From Bugulina stolonifera (lineage: Eukaryota; Bryozoa; Gymnolaemata; Cheilostomatida; Bugulidae): a DNA stretch of 64,000 nt. Below, piece after piece: positions 1-10,278 of the stretch (its first letter is position 1; the number at the start of each line of letters is the position of its first letter). The stretch is from positions 3,697,219 to 3,761,218 of the forward strand of contig OW285191.1 of NCBI GenBank assembly GCA_935421135.1, read 5' to 3'. Below the pieces are notes generated by a model. It was not told the DNA's origin. It did not search any database and worked only from the letters and a program-made list of their open reading frames with translations. The position numbers and the translations under genes are program-made.

Positions 1-60
1 TAGTACCGTCTACCCCTTTGGTTTGGAGAGGTAAATGGTTTTTAATGTATTAGCTAGTGT

Positions 61-66
61 TTTATT
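61..66 (-). terminator. Possible poly(A) signal of the DNA polymerase gene
   Basis: An AATAAA hexamer reads on the minus strand about 190 nt downstream of the polymerase stop codon at 254. Position and sequence fit a polyadenylation signal; no transcript evidence is available. Confidence 0.35.
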
Positions 67-156
67 GCTCGGTTTTAAGGCTACAACCGGTAAACCCTCC
101 GTTTTGAGGACGGAGACCCCTTACAATAGAGAGTGAATGTGAAAAAAATTATACGG

Positions 157-179
157 ATATATATATATATATATATATA
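157..179. repeat. (AT)n microsatellite
   Basis: An uninterrupted AT dinucleotide run of about 23 bp lies in the 3' flank of the polymerase gene. Confidence 0.9.
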
Positions 180-253
180 CAAGGGTTATGATGCACTGTT
201 CGTTTACTCTCCGATTTATCGAATGAAGTAGTCTCATCTCCGAGAAATCAGTA

Positions 254-1012
254 CTAACATTCTATAGGACTCGTACTCACCCCGTCTTCCGCAACCTTCC
301 GCTTACCGTAGAAGTAGGTGAGTCCGGTCTTTAGCTGGGTATAGCTATACGTTTGATTTCCTCTTCTGATAAAACCCCGATTGTCTCCTCTCACCGACTC
401 CCCTGTTTTGAGCACGGAGAGGAACTTCTCTTTGGTTAGGGTGTTTCCTCTTTTATTTAGTCCTTTGCTGCTATACTTGCTATCGCCGTCAGCGGACCAA
501 CAAAAGTAAGTTTTTGAGCTGAGCGCGATGACCCCCTCCCCCCGAAACTCCTCCTTAAACAGACCAGGGGTTCGTGTTTCGTATCGCTGCACCTTCTCAC
601 AACATTCCCTCATCTCCCACTCTTGCCGGAGCACCTTGGTTGTGATAAAGTCTCCCTTGTGGCTATCGCAGAAGGGTCTGGGAAACCATTTACCATACTC
701 TCTGTAGAACTCTTCTTTTTTATCTTTTCGGATGACCTCATCTATACTGCGAGCACTCAGGGCCATGTAAGCGCTATCCGTATCCATTTCTACGTACTCA
801 AAGTCCTCTCTGCTGACGAATCTGTGAAAATAAATCGGGCGGGTTAGAGGTTGCTGACACCGAAGAATAAATAGAAAAGGATTTGATAAAATCTTTATAT
901 AGCCTAGTTCTACTCACCTATCCATAAAGTCGTAGTAGAACTCTAGCATCCTCAACTTGGCTCTCTGGAGGATGACGAATCCTACGACGGATGGAACATC
1001 CATTCGAATCTA

Positions 1013-1050
<38 letters not shown>

Positions 1051-4000
1051 TTCACCCTTCCACTCGGAAAAAGTTTTGTCAAATCAAGAGTCAAAGTAAG
1101 AAAGATTGTCAACACTTACCTTTTTCTTGTGAAGCTCTATCTCAAAGTAGTTTTCATCGACTTCGTTGAGACTAGAAAAGTGCCTACTCCTCACTTTGAC
1201 GGCCGCCCCCTCTACCGTCTCTACATACTTGACGGTCTTATGTTTCTCTTTATTTGTTATGGTCTTTCCGTAGGCTGAATTCCCAACGAGCTTGCTGGTG
1301 CTGGCCAAGAGGGCCAGATCGGGGTCCAGATCTCCCCCTCTCCTTGCGTCTGAGACCGAAGAACCAAAGTCTTTGAAGACGGCTCGTGGGATAAAGTGAA
1401 CGAACTGATAGACCCTGGTAATTATCAAACCTTGATCTAGATACCATCTAGCCAGATCGGTGAGTAGTGTGATTCGCTCGCCAAAAAGACTCTCCACGAG
1501 CATTCGCTGAGGTCTCTTCAAGAATCCGTTCTGTTTGGCAAAAGCGCGCATGTGTTCGCTAAGGTGTTCTCTTCCCACATTTATATTCTTGAAAATAGGT
1601 GCCATCTCAGAGAACTTCGCTTTTAGCTCTTCGGGTACGGAAATGTCACACTCCACTAAACCGTAGTACTCTCCACTACAAATGTTGTTGATTATTTTAT
1701 CGAGGTTGACACAACCCCTCTCTGGATAGAGAGAAGAAAAGAAGACGGAGAGAAATGTCCTAACCTCTTCATCCGAACGAACTCGCGCTCCCCACTCACA
1801 CTCCCGAGTGGTGATGAGCTTATAGCCTAGAGCCTTGATGTAATCTTCTTTCCTCGCAGTGTCCACCCGGAGCTCTTCATTCGTCATGTTTCTGACACCT
1901 TTTCCATTCCCTCCTAGCTCGCACTCGTGTCCGTGCCAGTAGCAACCGTGGAATTGGTACACAGTCCGACTCTGTTCGCTATAACCATCCACCGGTAGGT
2001 TGTGACAGCCTATCCTCATTTCTCCTCCATTCTGTTGGTGAAGGATGACCTCTCCTCTCTTCCACGATTGGAACTCTAACCATCCATGCGCCACTTTGCT
2101 GAACTTTTTAACGGGTTCCAGAGCAAAGCCTCGGCTCTCTAGCCTCCGCCTGGGATAACCCGTAGGCATATTCCCCATCATGCAGTATAGGTAGAGAGCG
2201 TTGGCATCGACTCCCAGAATGGACCTACAGGGTTTTGCGGATGTGCCATAAATCTTCTCTCGAATAGAGGTCACTCCAACTTCATGATGTCTGTGAAAGA
2301 TGATGCTTGGCCCTCCCACGAGGTTATCACGGAGAGTGTGGTACAGACTTTTGCTCTCCTCATCGAACAGACATATGGGTTGTGAGTTGCAAAGTTCGCC
2401 TCGGAGAGACATTAACCTATGCAGCGGGAGAGCGGCTTGCGGAGGAGAGTAGGCGTAAGGTCGGGCCTCCACCTCCATAAACAACCATCTGATAGCCAAG
2501 CCTGGAAGCGAGATTGCGGATTTCAACATATCAATACCCTTTTGTCGATAGATAGAGCTCTGACGTGCAATGGCCTCGATGAATGGGGCCACATCGAGGT
2601 TGTTGTACCAGATGAGGAAATCCCTGAACGTTTCCATGTTCTCTCTTTCCCACACGAGCTGGCAGTGGTGATAATCTTGCTCGCTCAATTCTTGCTGAGT
2701 CAGCGAGTTGAAAAAACTCTCTCGGGGAGGGAGTCCGTGATGATCCAACCTTCTCAGGGAATCTACCCAGTCGTAAGGAAAGAATCCCTTACTCTCTGAC
2801 ACGCCAAATGCCTTCAAGTATTTGGAGTAGTTGAAGCCTGGTGCGATAAAGTTGCATATGTCAAGGAATCTAAAACGTCTACTCTCCACGCAGGACATAC
2901 TGTTAACACGCTTAACGATGAAAACAAAATCTTCTCCCTCCTCCTCTTGTAGAGAGCGAAGTAAAGGTCCCTTTAGTATATTTAGGTCATACTTTTGCGA
3001 GTTGAAGCCGACCACCGGAACGCTGGAGATGTGCTGTTCTAATTCTCTTTCTAATCCGGAGAGACCGGACTTCACCCTGTAAGTCGAGACGTTAGAGAAC
3101 TTGTCGTCAGCAAAGGCCTCTTCTCTATCCGCCCGATCCGCGAGGAAGGTAGAGAGTCGCTCGCGTACATCCTGGAATCTTTCTCCGAACAAATCTCCTG
3201 CCACGTCAGCAATCTTTGCTATGTATTGGACGAATTGACGAATGCACTTCGTCCCATCCTTGCTGTCGACGCTCCTCACAAAACACTTGGCCCGCTCAAA
3301 CCCCGGGACGTTAGAACACGCGGATATGCTCAGTAGCTCGTGTCTTGCACTAAAAGTCATCGTGGTGGTGTTAGTTGGTAGGTTGTCTTTTGGCATGAAG
3401 CATTCGATATCATAGGTGATATAGTAGGGGTAGTATAAGAGGTCGGGGTTCACCACCTCTATTCCCGCCACTCGCTTGAGTTTTGTGAATATGGTTGGCG
3501 GGGGTCCAAACGTTCCACCAGGGAAAACGAACACCGATGCCTCTTCTGGCGAGCACTTGTGTCGTCGTAGGCTGGACAAGCGTGTAAACGCGCTATCGCA
3601 CAGCTTGCAGGTGAAACATCTGGCAAACGAATCAACATTCGTTATCCAGCTGAAGTGTTTTTCCTACATGTTGACGAAGAGTTTATGGGCTTTGTTTCGT
3701 GCCCCGGATGACCAAACTATCGGAGCTACCTCCTCATCAGTTAGACAGAAGACTATTATAGATACGTCAAAATGATCTTCCAAGGCCAGTAGATCACTCG
3801 CGCCCACCCCGGGAAAGTCTGACAAAATTGATGAGGGTGGGGAAGAAGATTTAGTTTGTCTCATGTATTGTTTAAACAAGCGATGTGTTGTGGTGCGAGA
3901 GGGGCGACGGCAACGACATCCCTTCTTTTGGTCGCAGTTACAGTCATACATCATGGCCAAGCATCTAAAGAAACACAAGTTGTCTGAGTAGGGACGCGCA

Positions 4001-4939
4001 CCTCCTCTAGCCCAAAAGTCTACGTCTAGTGCTATCACGTGTCGGTTGTTAAGTATGTAGTCTGGGAGTTTGCTCACTACACCACCCACCTTGCCAATCT
4101 CTAGGAGTTTATAGATGTAGAATGTCAGATTCGCAATGTGACGTAAAGCCCAAGCGGTATTCGGTCTCCTTTGTGCTGACCTCTCTCTCAAGTCGAGCTC
4201 CTGCACAGATTCGCAAAACTCTCTCATCTCATTCTCTGTTCTGATCAGTCTTGGTTTGGGGAAGAATGCGGCATTGTTGCTCGATGAGTGAAAGTAGCGC
4301 AACTCTCCACTGGTCTTATGCTCGAGGATGACTCCAGCGCTACAGTTAATCTTCACAGTACAAGGCACTCTCTTCCACATTGCTCTCAACTTAGTCCACA
4401 CCTCTTCATCTCCTTCGTCTTCACCTTCCCCTCTCCACACTCGAACGTTGAGAATATCTTCCACGGGACGAGAGTGTATTGCGGACCTGATGGAGCTCCA
4501 ATAGCGGGCTAGTAGCACCCCCATCTCATCCCCCTCTTCAGCTGTTGGCGGTTTAGACCAGAAAACATCATCAAACTTCTCTGCACCTCCCTCATCTTTT
4601 TCCACCTTACCCTCGCTATGAAATCGCCTCATGTGATGACCTAGCTTTCTCCTCCCATCAAAACATCCGCCACAAACGGGGCACTTGTGCGGGTGAGCCT
4701 GTGCATGCATTCTCTTCGTGTGTCTGTCTGGAGAAAACGCCGTTCTGAGAACCAGACCGCATAGTTGACAGGTGTGCTCGACCTGACGAGAGGTCTCTCC
4801 CCCTATAAAAAAAAAAAAATACAAAATGGTAGGGTGTAAGTTATTATTCTTTTACTTCACACTACATAAACAATAAACAATCCACAATTGCTACCAAATA
4901 CCTCATTTAGCACTAACCTTCTTTTTCACTTGTTGACAT
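254..4939 (-). CDS. polB: Protein-primed family B DNA polymerase (Polinton/adintovirus type), four exons, one in-frame amber codon
   Basis: Model: exons 4939-4918, 4802-1120, 1009-918 and 821-254, all with GT-AG introns and matching phase, about 1454 codons. The N-terminus has two C2H2 zinc fingers (about residues 19-60), then a DNLCFFRCLA box (around 280) and a third C2H2 unit (about 404-424). The exonuclease domain follows: YDIEC (about 472), GFNSQKYD (about 606-613) and YNNLD (about 744). Palm motif A is GVDANALY (D at about 873), motif B KLVGNSAYG (about 1178) and motif C MDTDS (about 1278, in the last exon). The segment between A and B is long, as expected for protein-primed enzymes, and carries a YQFHGCYWHGH box (about 956) resembling a Vsr/PD-(D/E)XK nuclease fold. 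A TAG at 3664-3666 (codon 387) interrupts an otherwise open frame. This is either a young nonsense mutation or a readthrough site. A long GA/CT run at 1017-1047 is the pyrimidine tract of the second intron. The family assignment is firm; activity is uncertain. Confidence 0.88.
3664..3666 (-). other. In-frame TAG codon in the DNA polymerase reading frame
   Basis: On the minus strand the frame runs LFVNM, then TAG, then EKHFSWI, and continues open into the third zinc finger and the exonuclease domain. The reading frame is identical on both sides (4802 to 1120 is one frame). No further stop or frameshift occurs in the gene, so this is the only visible lesion. Confidence 0.9.
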
Positions 4940-5170
4940 CTCCGCTGATCATGTGCTGGCTAGAAGGTAGGTGTCTCTGTTTAGTCTCCCTATAAAAATA
5001 TATAGTAGTAGGGTGTGAGTTATTTTTTAGCTTGATAGCATTTTATACAATAAACACTTCACAATTGCTGCCAATTACTCCATTTAACACTAACCTTATG
5101 TTCTACTTGTTGACATCTCTGATCAGGCACTGACTAGTAGGTAACTGTCTCTGTTTACTCTCACTCTGTT
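4795..5170 (-). repeat. Tandem duplication of the polymerase first exon and first intron
   Basis: Two diverged copies with a period of about 187 bp (starting near 4795 and 4982) each contain, on the minus strand, a T-rich tract ending in ATAG, a short exon with ATGTCAACAAGT and a donor AAG/GTTAGT. Only the gene-proximal copy gives an open frame into the polymerase (MSTSEKE joins GGETSRQ). The distal copy stops after six codons. The distal copy could be an alternative noncoding first exon or a short upstream ORF. Confidence 0.7.
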
Positions 5171-5214
5171 GACTAGAGGCTGATTGTTCATACTGCTAGA
5201 GTGAGAAACTCATA

Positions 5215-5224
5215 CCTTAAATAG
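5215..5224 (-). promoter_or_regulatory. TATA-like element for the DNA polymerase gene
   Basis: The minus strand reads CTATTTAAGG just outside the left edge of the palindromic array, about 275 nt upstream of the coding start with an intron between. It mirrors the TATA box on the other side of the array. Assignment rests on sequence and position only. Confidence 0.35.
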
Positions 5225-5273
5225 TAGTATTCAGTGGGCGGAGTCTAACCATTTCCCCACCCTTGGCAATACC

Positions 5274-6090
5274 ACCCCGATGTGAATCCGAAGCCTCCCG
5301 ATGTGAATCCGAAGCCTCCCGATGCACCCCGATGTGAATCCGAAGCTTCCCGATGCATCCCGATGTGAATCCGAAGCTTCCCGATGCATCCCGATGTGAT
5401 TCCGAAGCTTCCCGATGCATACCGATGTGAATCCGAAGCTTCCTGATGCATCCCGATGTGATTCCGAAGCTTCCCGATGCATCCCGATGTGATTCCGAAG
5501 CTTCCCGATGCATCCCGAAGCTTCCCGATGCATCCCGATGTGTCAATTCACATCGGGGTGCATCGGGAGGCTTCGGAATCACATCGAGATGCATCGGGAT
5601 GCATCGGGAAGCTTCGGATTCACATCGGGATGCATCGGGAAGCTTCGGATTCACATCGGGATGCATCGGGATGCATCGGGAAGCTTCGGATTCACATCGG
5701 GATGCATCGGGAAGCTTCGGAATCACATCGGGATGCATCGGGAAGCTTCGGATTCACATCGGGATGCATCGGGATGCATCGGGAAGCTTCGGATTCACAT
5801 CGGGATGCATCGGGAAGCTTCGGAATCACATCGGGATGCATCGGGAAGCTTCGGAATCACATCGGGATGCATCGGGAAGCTTCGGATTTACATCGGGATG
5901 CATCGGGAAGCTTCGGAATCACATCGGGATGCATCGGGAGGCTTCGGATTCACATCGAGGTGCATCGGGAGGCTTCGGATTCACATCGGGATGCATCGGG
6001 AGGCTTCGGATTCACATCGGGATGCATCGGGAGGCTTCGGATTTACATCGGGAGGCTTCGGATTCACATCGGGGTGCATCGGGTCACATT
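5274..6090. repeat. Large inverted array of about 31-bp units between divergent genes
   Basis: The left part (5274-5542) repeats units of the type GATGTGAATCCGAAGCTTCC plus CGATGCATCCC. The right part (5549-6090) repeats the exact reverse complement. The switch point is a 6-nt loop TCAATT at 5543-5548 between GATGTG and CACATC. Each unit holds the palindromes ATGCAT and AAGCTT, and single-base variants (GATTC/GAATC) alternate. The arms are unequal (about 270 and 540 bp). The 31-bp period keeps several frames open, so ORFs here are artefacts. Possible roles are a replication origin, a hairpin-forming end or a bidirectional control region. Confidence 0.92.
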
Positions 6091-6133
6091 GGGATTGGAT
6101 AAAAAAAGGGAGGAGTCAAGAAATGAGCAGTTG

Positions 6134-6139
6134 TATAAA
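6134..6139 (+). promoter_or_regulatory. TATA box of the candidate ssDNA-binding protein gene
   Basis: TATAAA followed by GGGAG lies about 45 bp outside the right edge of the array and about 85 bp upstream of the ATG at 6223. That spacing allows a short 5' leader. Confidence 0.5.
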
Positions 6140-6222
6140 GGGAGAGTGGGATCACAGTCTCAGCATTCAAAGTTCAGCACATCACTACTGTACAGCTACA
6201 CTACTACAATAGTACATTATCA

Positions 6223-7540
6223 ATGGATATTGACAACATAGTCCAAAACCAAGAAGAGTTATTTGCGGGCTTAACGGACTCACAAATGGATGGAATTATT
6301 GAAGAAGAAGAGTGCAGTCAGAAGAGGAAAGAAAAGGTGGATGCGTTAAAAGAGGCACGGAAGAAGGGGAAAATAATAGGAGTGGGGAGTCTTGCCCGAA
6401 AGGATCTTTCTAACATGGTGGGCTCTCCGTCCTCCCCGGAGCGGGCCTCGGATAGGGGCGAGACCACAACAACCAAGAAGAGGAAGAACCCAAAAGGAGA
6501 TGAAATCTGTGCTAAGAAAAAGAAGAAACCCCAGGTGATTGTAATATCAGATGATGATGATGATGATGGCCACGGAGCCGATACGGCTACGGAAGAAATG
6601 GATGGTGGTGAGACGACGAAGGGAAAAAAAGCTACCAAGTCCCCTTGCAAGGGGAAGAAAAAGAGCGGGGGACTAAGCCTGGAGAAAGCTCGTGCAGTGG
6701 CGGTAACCCTAATGTAAGTAGCCCTATTCGTATATCTATAAATTACCGTACTATCTTTCTCCCGTTTAACCACTTTGTCGGATCTATATACACCACTTTC
6801 GTTATTGTAGGAGCATGGGAGCGGAGAAGAGGAGCTCTCTGCAGACAACGGTGAAGCTGTCAGAGCTAGAGCCAGGAACTGTGCTAGAAGTGAGTGGAGG
6901 TTCGGTGGTTGAAACGGCATTCGGAAAAGCATTCTTAGCCAGGGCAAGCTATGTGGATGACAAGGGGATGAGACATTGCATCAGCTTTCACACCAACATT
7001 CGTCACGCCATGCCCAAGCTAGCGGATGTCAAAGAAGAGGAGCTAAAGGACCTTACCCTTCTACCTAGGATCATGGTGTACTTGGGACAGCAGGAGACCG
7101 CTAAAGGACAAAACACATTCAACCGTATCGAGAGCGTGTGCTCCCTACCAGGAGCAGCCATGAAAAAGCTGGCCGGTGACTTGAGAAAGAAGACCTTGGC
7201 CCAGTTGGAAGAATTTTTTCGAGTGCAAACGCTATCTTCATTCCCCGTTGGTTCTGTGCTGGTGGTGACCGCGCTCCGACCCACATACATCCCAAGATGC
7301 GGTGATGGTGATAATGCGAGCAACTCCATTGCCACCTACGAGTGCCGGGTTGGAAACGAAGAAAAAAAGGGAGAGATCTTCCTTCCGGGACGTCTGGCAG
7401 TTTCGATGAAAGACCTCCTCCCCTCCGTGATGGTGTACAAGGGACAGAAGACTTCCAAGAGCGGGAGAACATTCTACGATTGTGCCATTCTAGACTCCAT
7501 CCTCGGCGAGCGTCTCCTCCCCGCCACTGCACAGTTTTGA
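6223..7540 (+). CDS. Candidate nucleic-acid-binding protein with two tandem homologous domains
   Basis: Two exons, 6223-6713 and 6811-7540, are joined by a GT-AG intron that keeps frame (406 residues). Residues 1-163 are low-complexity: Lys/Arg-rich stretches that could be nuclear localisation signals, and a VIVISDDDDDD segment matching the SUMO-interacting motif pattern. The C-terminal two thirds hold two copies of one domain. Copy 1 (about 180-273) starts PGTVLEV and ends PRIMVYLGQQETAKGQNTF. Copy 2 (about 305-393) starts VGSVLVV and ends PSVMVYKGQKTSKSGRTF. Short beta-rich modules in tandem beside a DNA polymerase suggest an OB-fold-like ssDNA-binding replication protein; this is inference from context and pattern, and I do not recognise the family by name. 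The gene is divergent from the polymerase and shares the array as upstream region. The frame is intact. Confidence 0.72.
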
Positions 7541-7569
7541 GGCAAAAACTTTTGTCATTCACACTCATT

Positions 7570-7850
7570 CGTGTCTACTTATCAATTGATTTTATATTAT
7601 TACTCTCAAACTCGTGTATCGTTAGCCTTACTCATATTCTTCATAGTCGTATATCGGTTTTTATCGATTGATTGTATATTATTACTCTCAAACGTATTGA
7701 AAATTAAAACAAACTCGTGTATCATTACCCTTACTCATATTTTTCATAGTCGTGTATCAAGTTTTTTATCACTTAATTTTATATTATTACTCTCAAACGT
7801 ATTGAAAATTAAAACAAACTCATATTTTTCATGGTCGTATATCATCTATT
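7570..7850. repeat. Imperfect tandem repeat downstream of the ssDNA-binding-protein-like gene
   Basis: Three imperfect AT-rich copies, spaced about 80-110 bp, share TATATTATTACTCTCAAAC and CATATTCTTCATAGTCGT-type segments. No coding content is credible. Confidence 0.65.
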
Positions 7851-7899
7851 CTAGAATACATCACACACCATTACTCTAACCCGTATTTTCCTTCGCTTC

Positions 7900-8400
7900 A
7901 CCCTACTCCAGCCGACGGTCTGCCCGCGAGGGCCGCGACGGGTCGTTGGGGCGGGAGGGCGGGGGAGGGGCGGGGGATGGGCGGGGGGAGGGCGGCGTGG
8001 GGCCACGGCTGGACTCGCAAACGAGAACCGCCGCGAGGCGGAGGGCGAGGCGGAGGGGAGGGGTGGGGAGGGGCGGAGACGGGTGGAGGGAGGACAGGTG
8101 GGGTTCGCGGGGCGGGGGGGGGGGGGGGGGGCGCGCGTATGCGCGCCCCCTTGCCCGAGCCGTGGGACGGGACGGGGACGGGGCGAGGAGTTTGCTCTTT
8201 AGACTGGGTTCTACGGAACAGCCGATGAGGTTTTTCAAACCCCACCCGCGATCGGGGGTAGGTTCTAGGGCTTTGCACATAGAGTGGGGTTTAGGGAAGG
8301 GGAGGGGGCGAGAGGACGGGTGGGGTGGTCGTCCGCCCGGGGAGTTTTTGGATCTAGGGCTAATAAGACGCGGAAATGACCGGGTGTCTGTGCAGATCTG
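7900..8400. other. Extremely GC-rich block with long G runs
   Basis: About 0.5 kb consists largely of GGCGGGG-type sequence, including a run of about 19 G at 8112-8131, within an AT-rich genome. Overlapping Pro/Arg/Gly-rich ORFs exist on both strands but are composition artefacts. The block separates the polymerase element from an LTR fragment. It could be an element end, a CpG island, foreign DNA or an assembly join. Confidence 0.6.
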
Positions 8401-8422
8401 CACTGACTATACTACTGATACT

Positions 8423-8925
8423 ACGTCGGCCTTTTACCGGAACTATTCTCCGGAAGTTAGAATATTATGTAAAGCCAATAGTTTTTACTGTCATTGTCTC
8501 AGTTGATGATTGGATCTCAATAAAGACACTTTTATACTGCTTTTATGGAGTCTTCTCTCGTAGTTAAGGTTAGTTACAGGTTGATAAGGTCTTCGACCTT
8601 GATGCCCGAACCACCTGCTAGGACTGAACCACCTGCTAGGACTGAGCCACCTGCTAGGACTGAACCACCTGCTAGGATTGAACCACCTGCTAGGACTGAA
8701 CCACCTGCTAGGATTGAACCACCTGCTAGGACTGAACATACTCTTTCTCAAGTATAGTAGCAAGCATTGACTCGAACCACATGGGTCGACTTGGTTGACT
8801 CCTTGACTACACAAGTACCTGTCAATCCTTTATGCGATGACGAAGGCCTAGCACCATTCATAGGCTCTTCATGTTGTACAAGTGAGTCGTCCTCGACCAT
8901 ACCAACATATACGCATAACATTACA
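8423..8925 (+). mobile_element. LTR fragment (family A, 5'-truncated)
   Basis: From TACGTCGGCCTTTTACCGG to the terminal ACATTACA this matches the element at 24599-25321, including the AATAAAG polyadenylation signal near 8518. The 5' portion present in the other copy is missing and is replaced by the GC-rich block. Confidence 0.6.
8607..8738. repeat. 18-bp minisatellite inside the LTR fragment
   Basis: About seven copies of ACCACCTGCTAGGACTGA with G/A and C/T variants. The homologous LTR at 25.1 kb has only one related unit, so the array expanded after the two LTRs diverged. Confidence 0.9.
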
Positions 8926-10018
8926 ATGCGTAACTAAATGCATTGGTAGCATAGCATTGCACTGCATATTATGCAACATTATATTGTGACCAGTATGCAC
9001 AAACATTTGCGCGGACAAAGCTATCAACACAACAGCATGTTTTCCATGTGACTATATTGTTGTTTTCTTGATGACACTACATCATCCTCTATGTCATTTT
9101 TGGCGGGAATGTTAATTCATCATGGCACCCAGAAGATTACAGTACATCGTAGCTGTTTGAAGATGACAGTCATGAGGATTTGGGTATATTATCCGTGTTA
9201 TCTAACATTACCTACAGAATATTTACATATCATCACACTTTCGCAACCAGACTTGACAAAATAAACTCAGTACATGCTGTTGTGTAATTTCTGATAATAC
9301 GAAATTATATTTCTTTGTTGCAATAAAATGAAATAAATATGTAAGTAGAGAAATAGAGTTGTAAAGAATTGTGTCAGATTGTATTTTAAAAGTTCAAAGC
9401 TGTAAACAAACTAGATCTTTTAGACACACCTGGGTCACTGCAGTACTAATTGATACCTGCTTGAATTATAGGGACAAATAAGTGTGTTAGATAAAACAAC
9501 CAAACCCTCTAACACCTCATATATAACAACATGGTCATTATACTTGCATATGCAAAGGACACCTTGAATGCAGTTGGCTCAGCGTACATGTACATGTACG
9601 TGTACTGCTCCGTTTAATTGTTGCTGAGCTGGAGTGGTGGGAATGTGTAATGTTTTAAATAGATTTATTCATTATCAACATCAATACATCAATAAATAAC
9701 ATAAGGGGCTCCTATCACACTAGGTATTGAAAATATATATATTATATGTGGCAGTGTTTGAAGTGGAACAAATGACGTGGGTACACTGCGCATGCAATTT
9801 TAGGGCTTTCCCTATACAATGTAGCTAAGTATAGAATAGCACATGTAATCCTATCTTACATATTAGTATTGTATAGCTATCCACTTAATCTTATAGTAGC
9901 TAAAAAATTAGTGAATTACTAAAATGAAAACAAGTTGTGCTTTGATGGGATATAAACCCATGTCCCTATGAATGATAACTGGACACTCTACCACTACAAC
10001 ACCATCAGGCATTAGGCA
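8926..10018. other. Noncoding DNA partly duplicated at 44.0-44.5 kb
   Basis: No gene is seen. From about 9285 to 9740 the sequence matches about 44145-44520, for example the stretch around ATGCAGTTGGCTCAG followed by TAGATTTATTCATTA, so this is one arm of a segmental duplication. A tRNA-like segment occupies 9938-10012. Confidence 0.55.
9938..10012 (-). repeat. tRNA-like (SINE head) sequence
   Basis: On the minus strand it reads GTTGTAGTGGTAGAGTGTCC (A-box-like) and GGGTTTATATCCC (B-box-like) at tRNA spacing. It is homologous to 17033-17106. The cloverleaf is imperfect, so a functional tRNA is unlikely. Confidence 0.4.
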
Positions 10019-10278
10019 TTTGGTTTATTAATAAAAGTGAAGATCCATGCTGCCTGTACAAATAGGGAACACTGCACCCGTGTATATCATACTCTTTCGG
10101 ACTGTCGACACTAGAAGCACCTGAACCTGCTGACATGTTAACAACTCTCTGGCCACTTTACAATTTCTGAGCTTTACTACATAGCATGCAGTCTATGACT
10201 CCCCAAAGTTCCCTGTATCTTATAAATTACCAGAATTCCCTGAGTTGTTTGCCCTTAAGCAAATTTGTCTGTCTATAG

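Noticed and set aside
5274..6090. CRISPR array
   Set aside because: Units abut with no variable spacers, the array inverts, and the context is eukaryotic.
5217..6241. Several ORFs of 68-254 codons on both strands
   Set aside because: They are translations of the 31-bp inverted array; the period shifts frame with each unit and gives the same peptide in several frames.
6318..6947. Minus-strand ORF of 209 codons with a Ser/Phe/Pro-rich product
   Set aside because: It is the antisense of the acidic/basic exon of the plus-strand gene, whose splice and frame are coherent.
7898..8506. Proline/arginine- and glycine-rich ORFs on both strands
   Set aside because: Composition artefacts of the GC-rich block.
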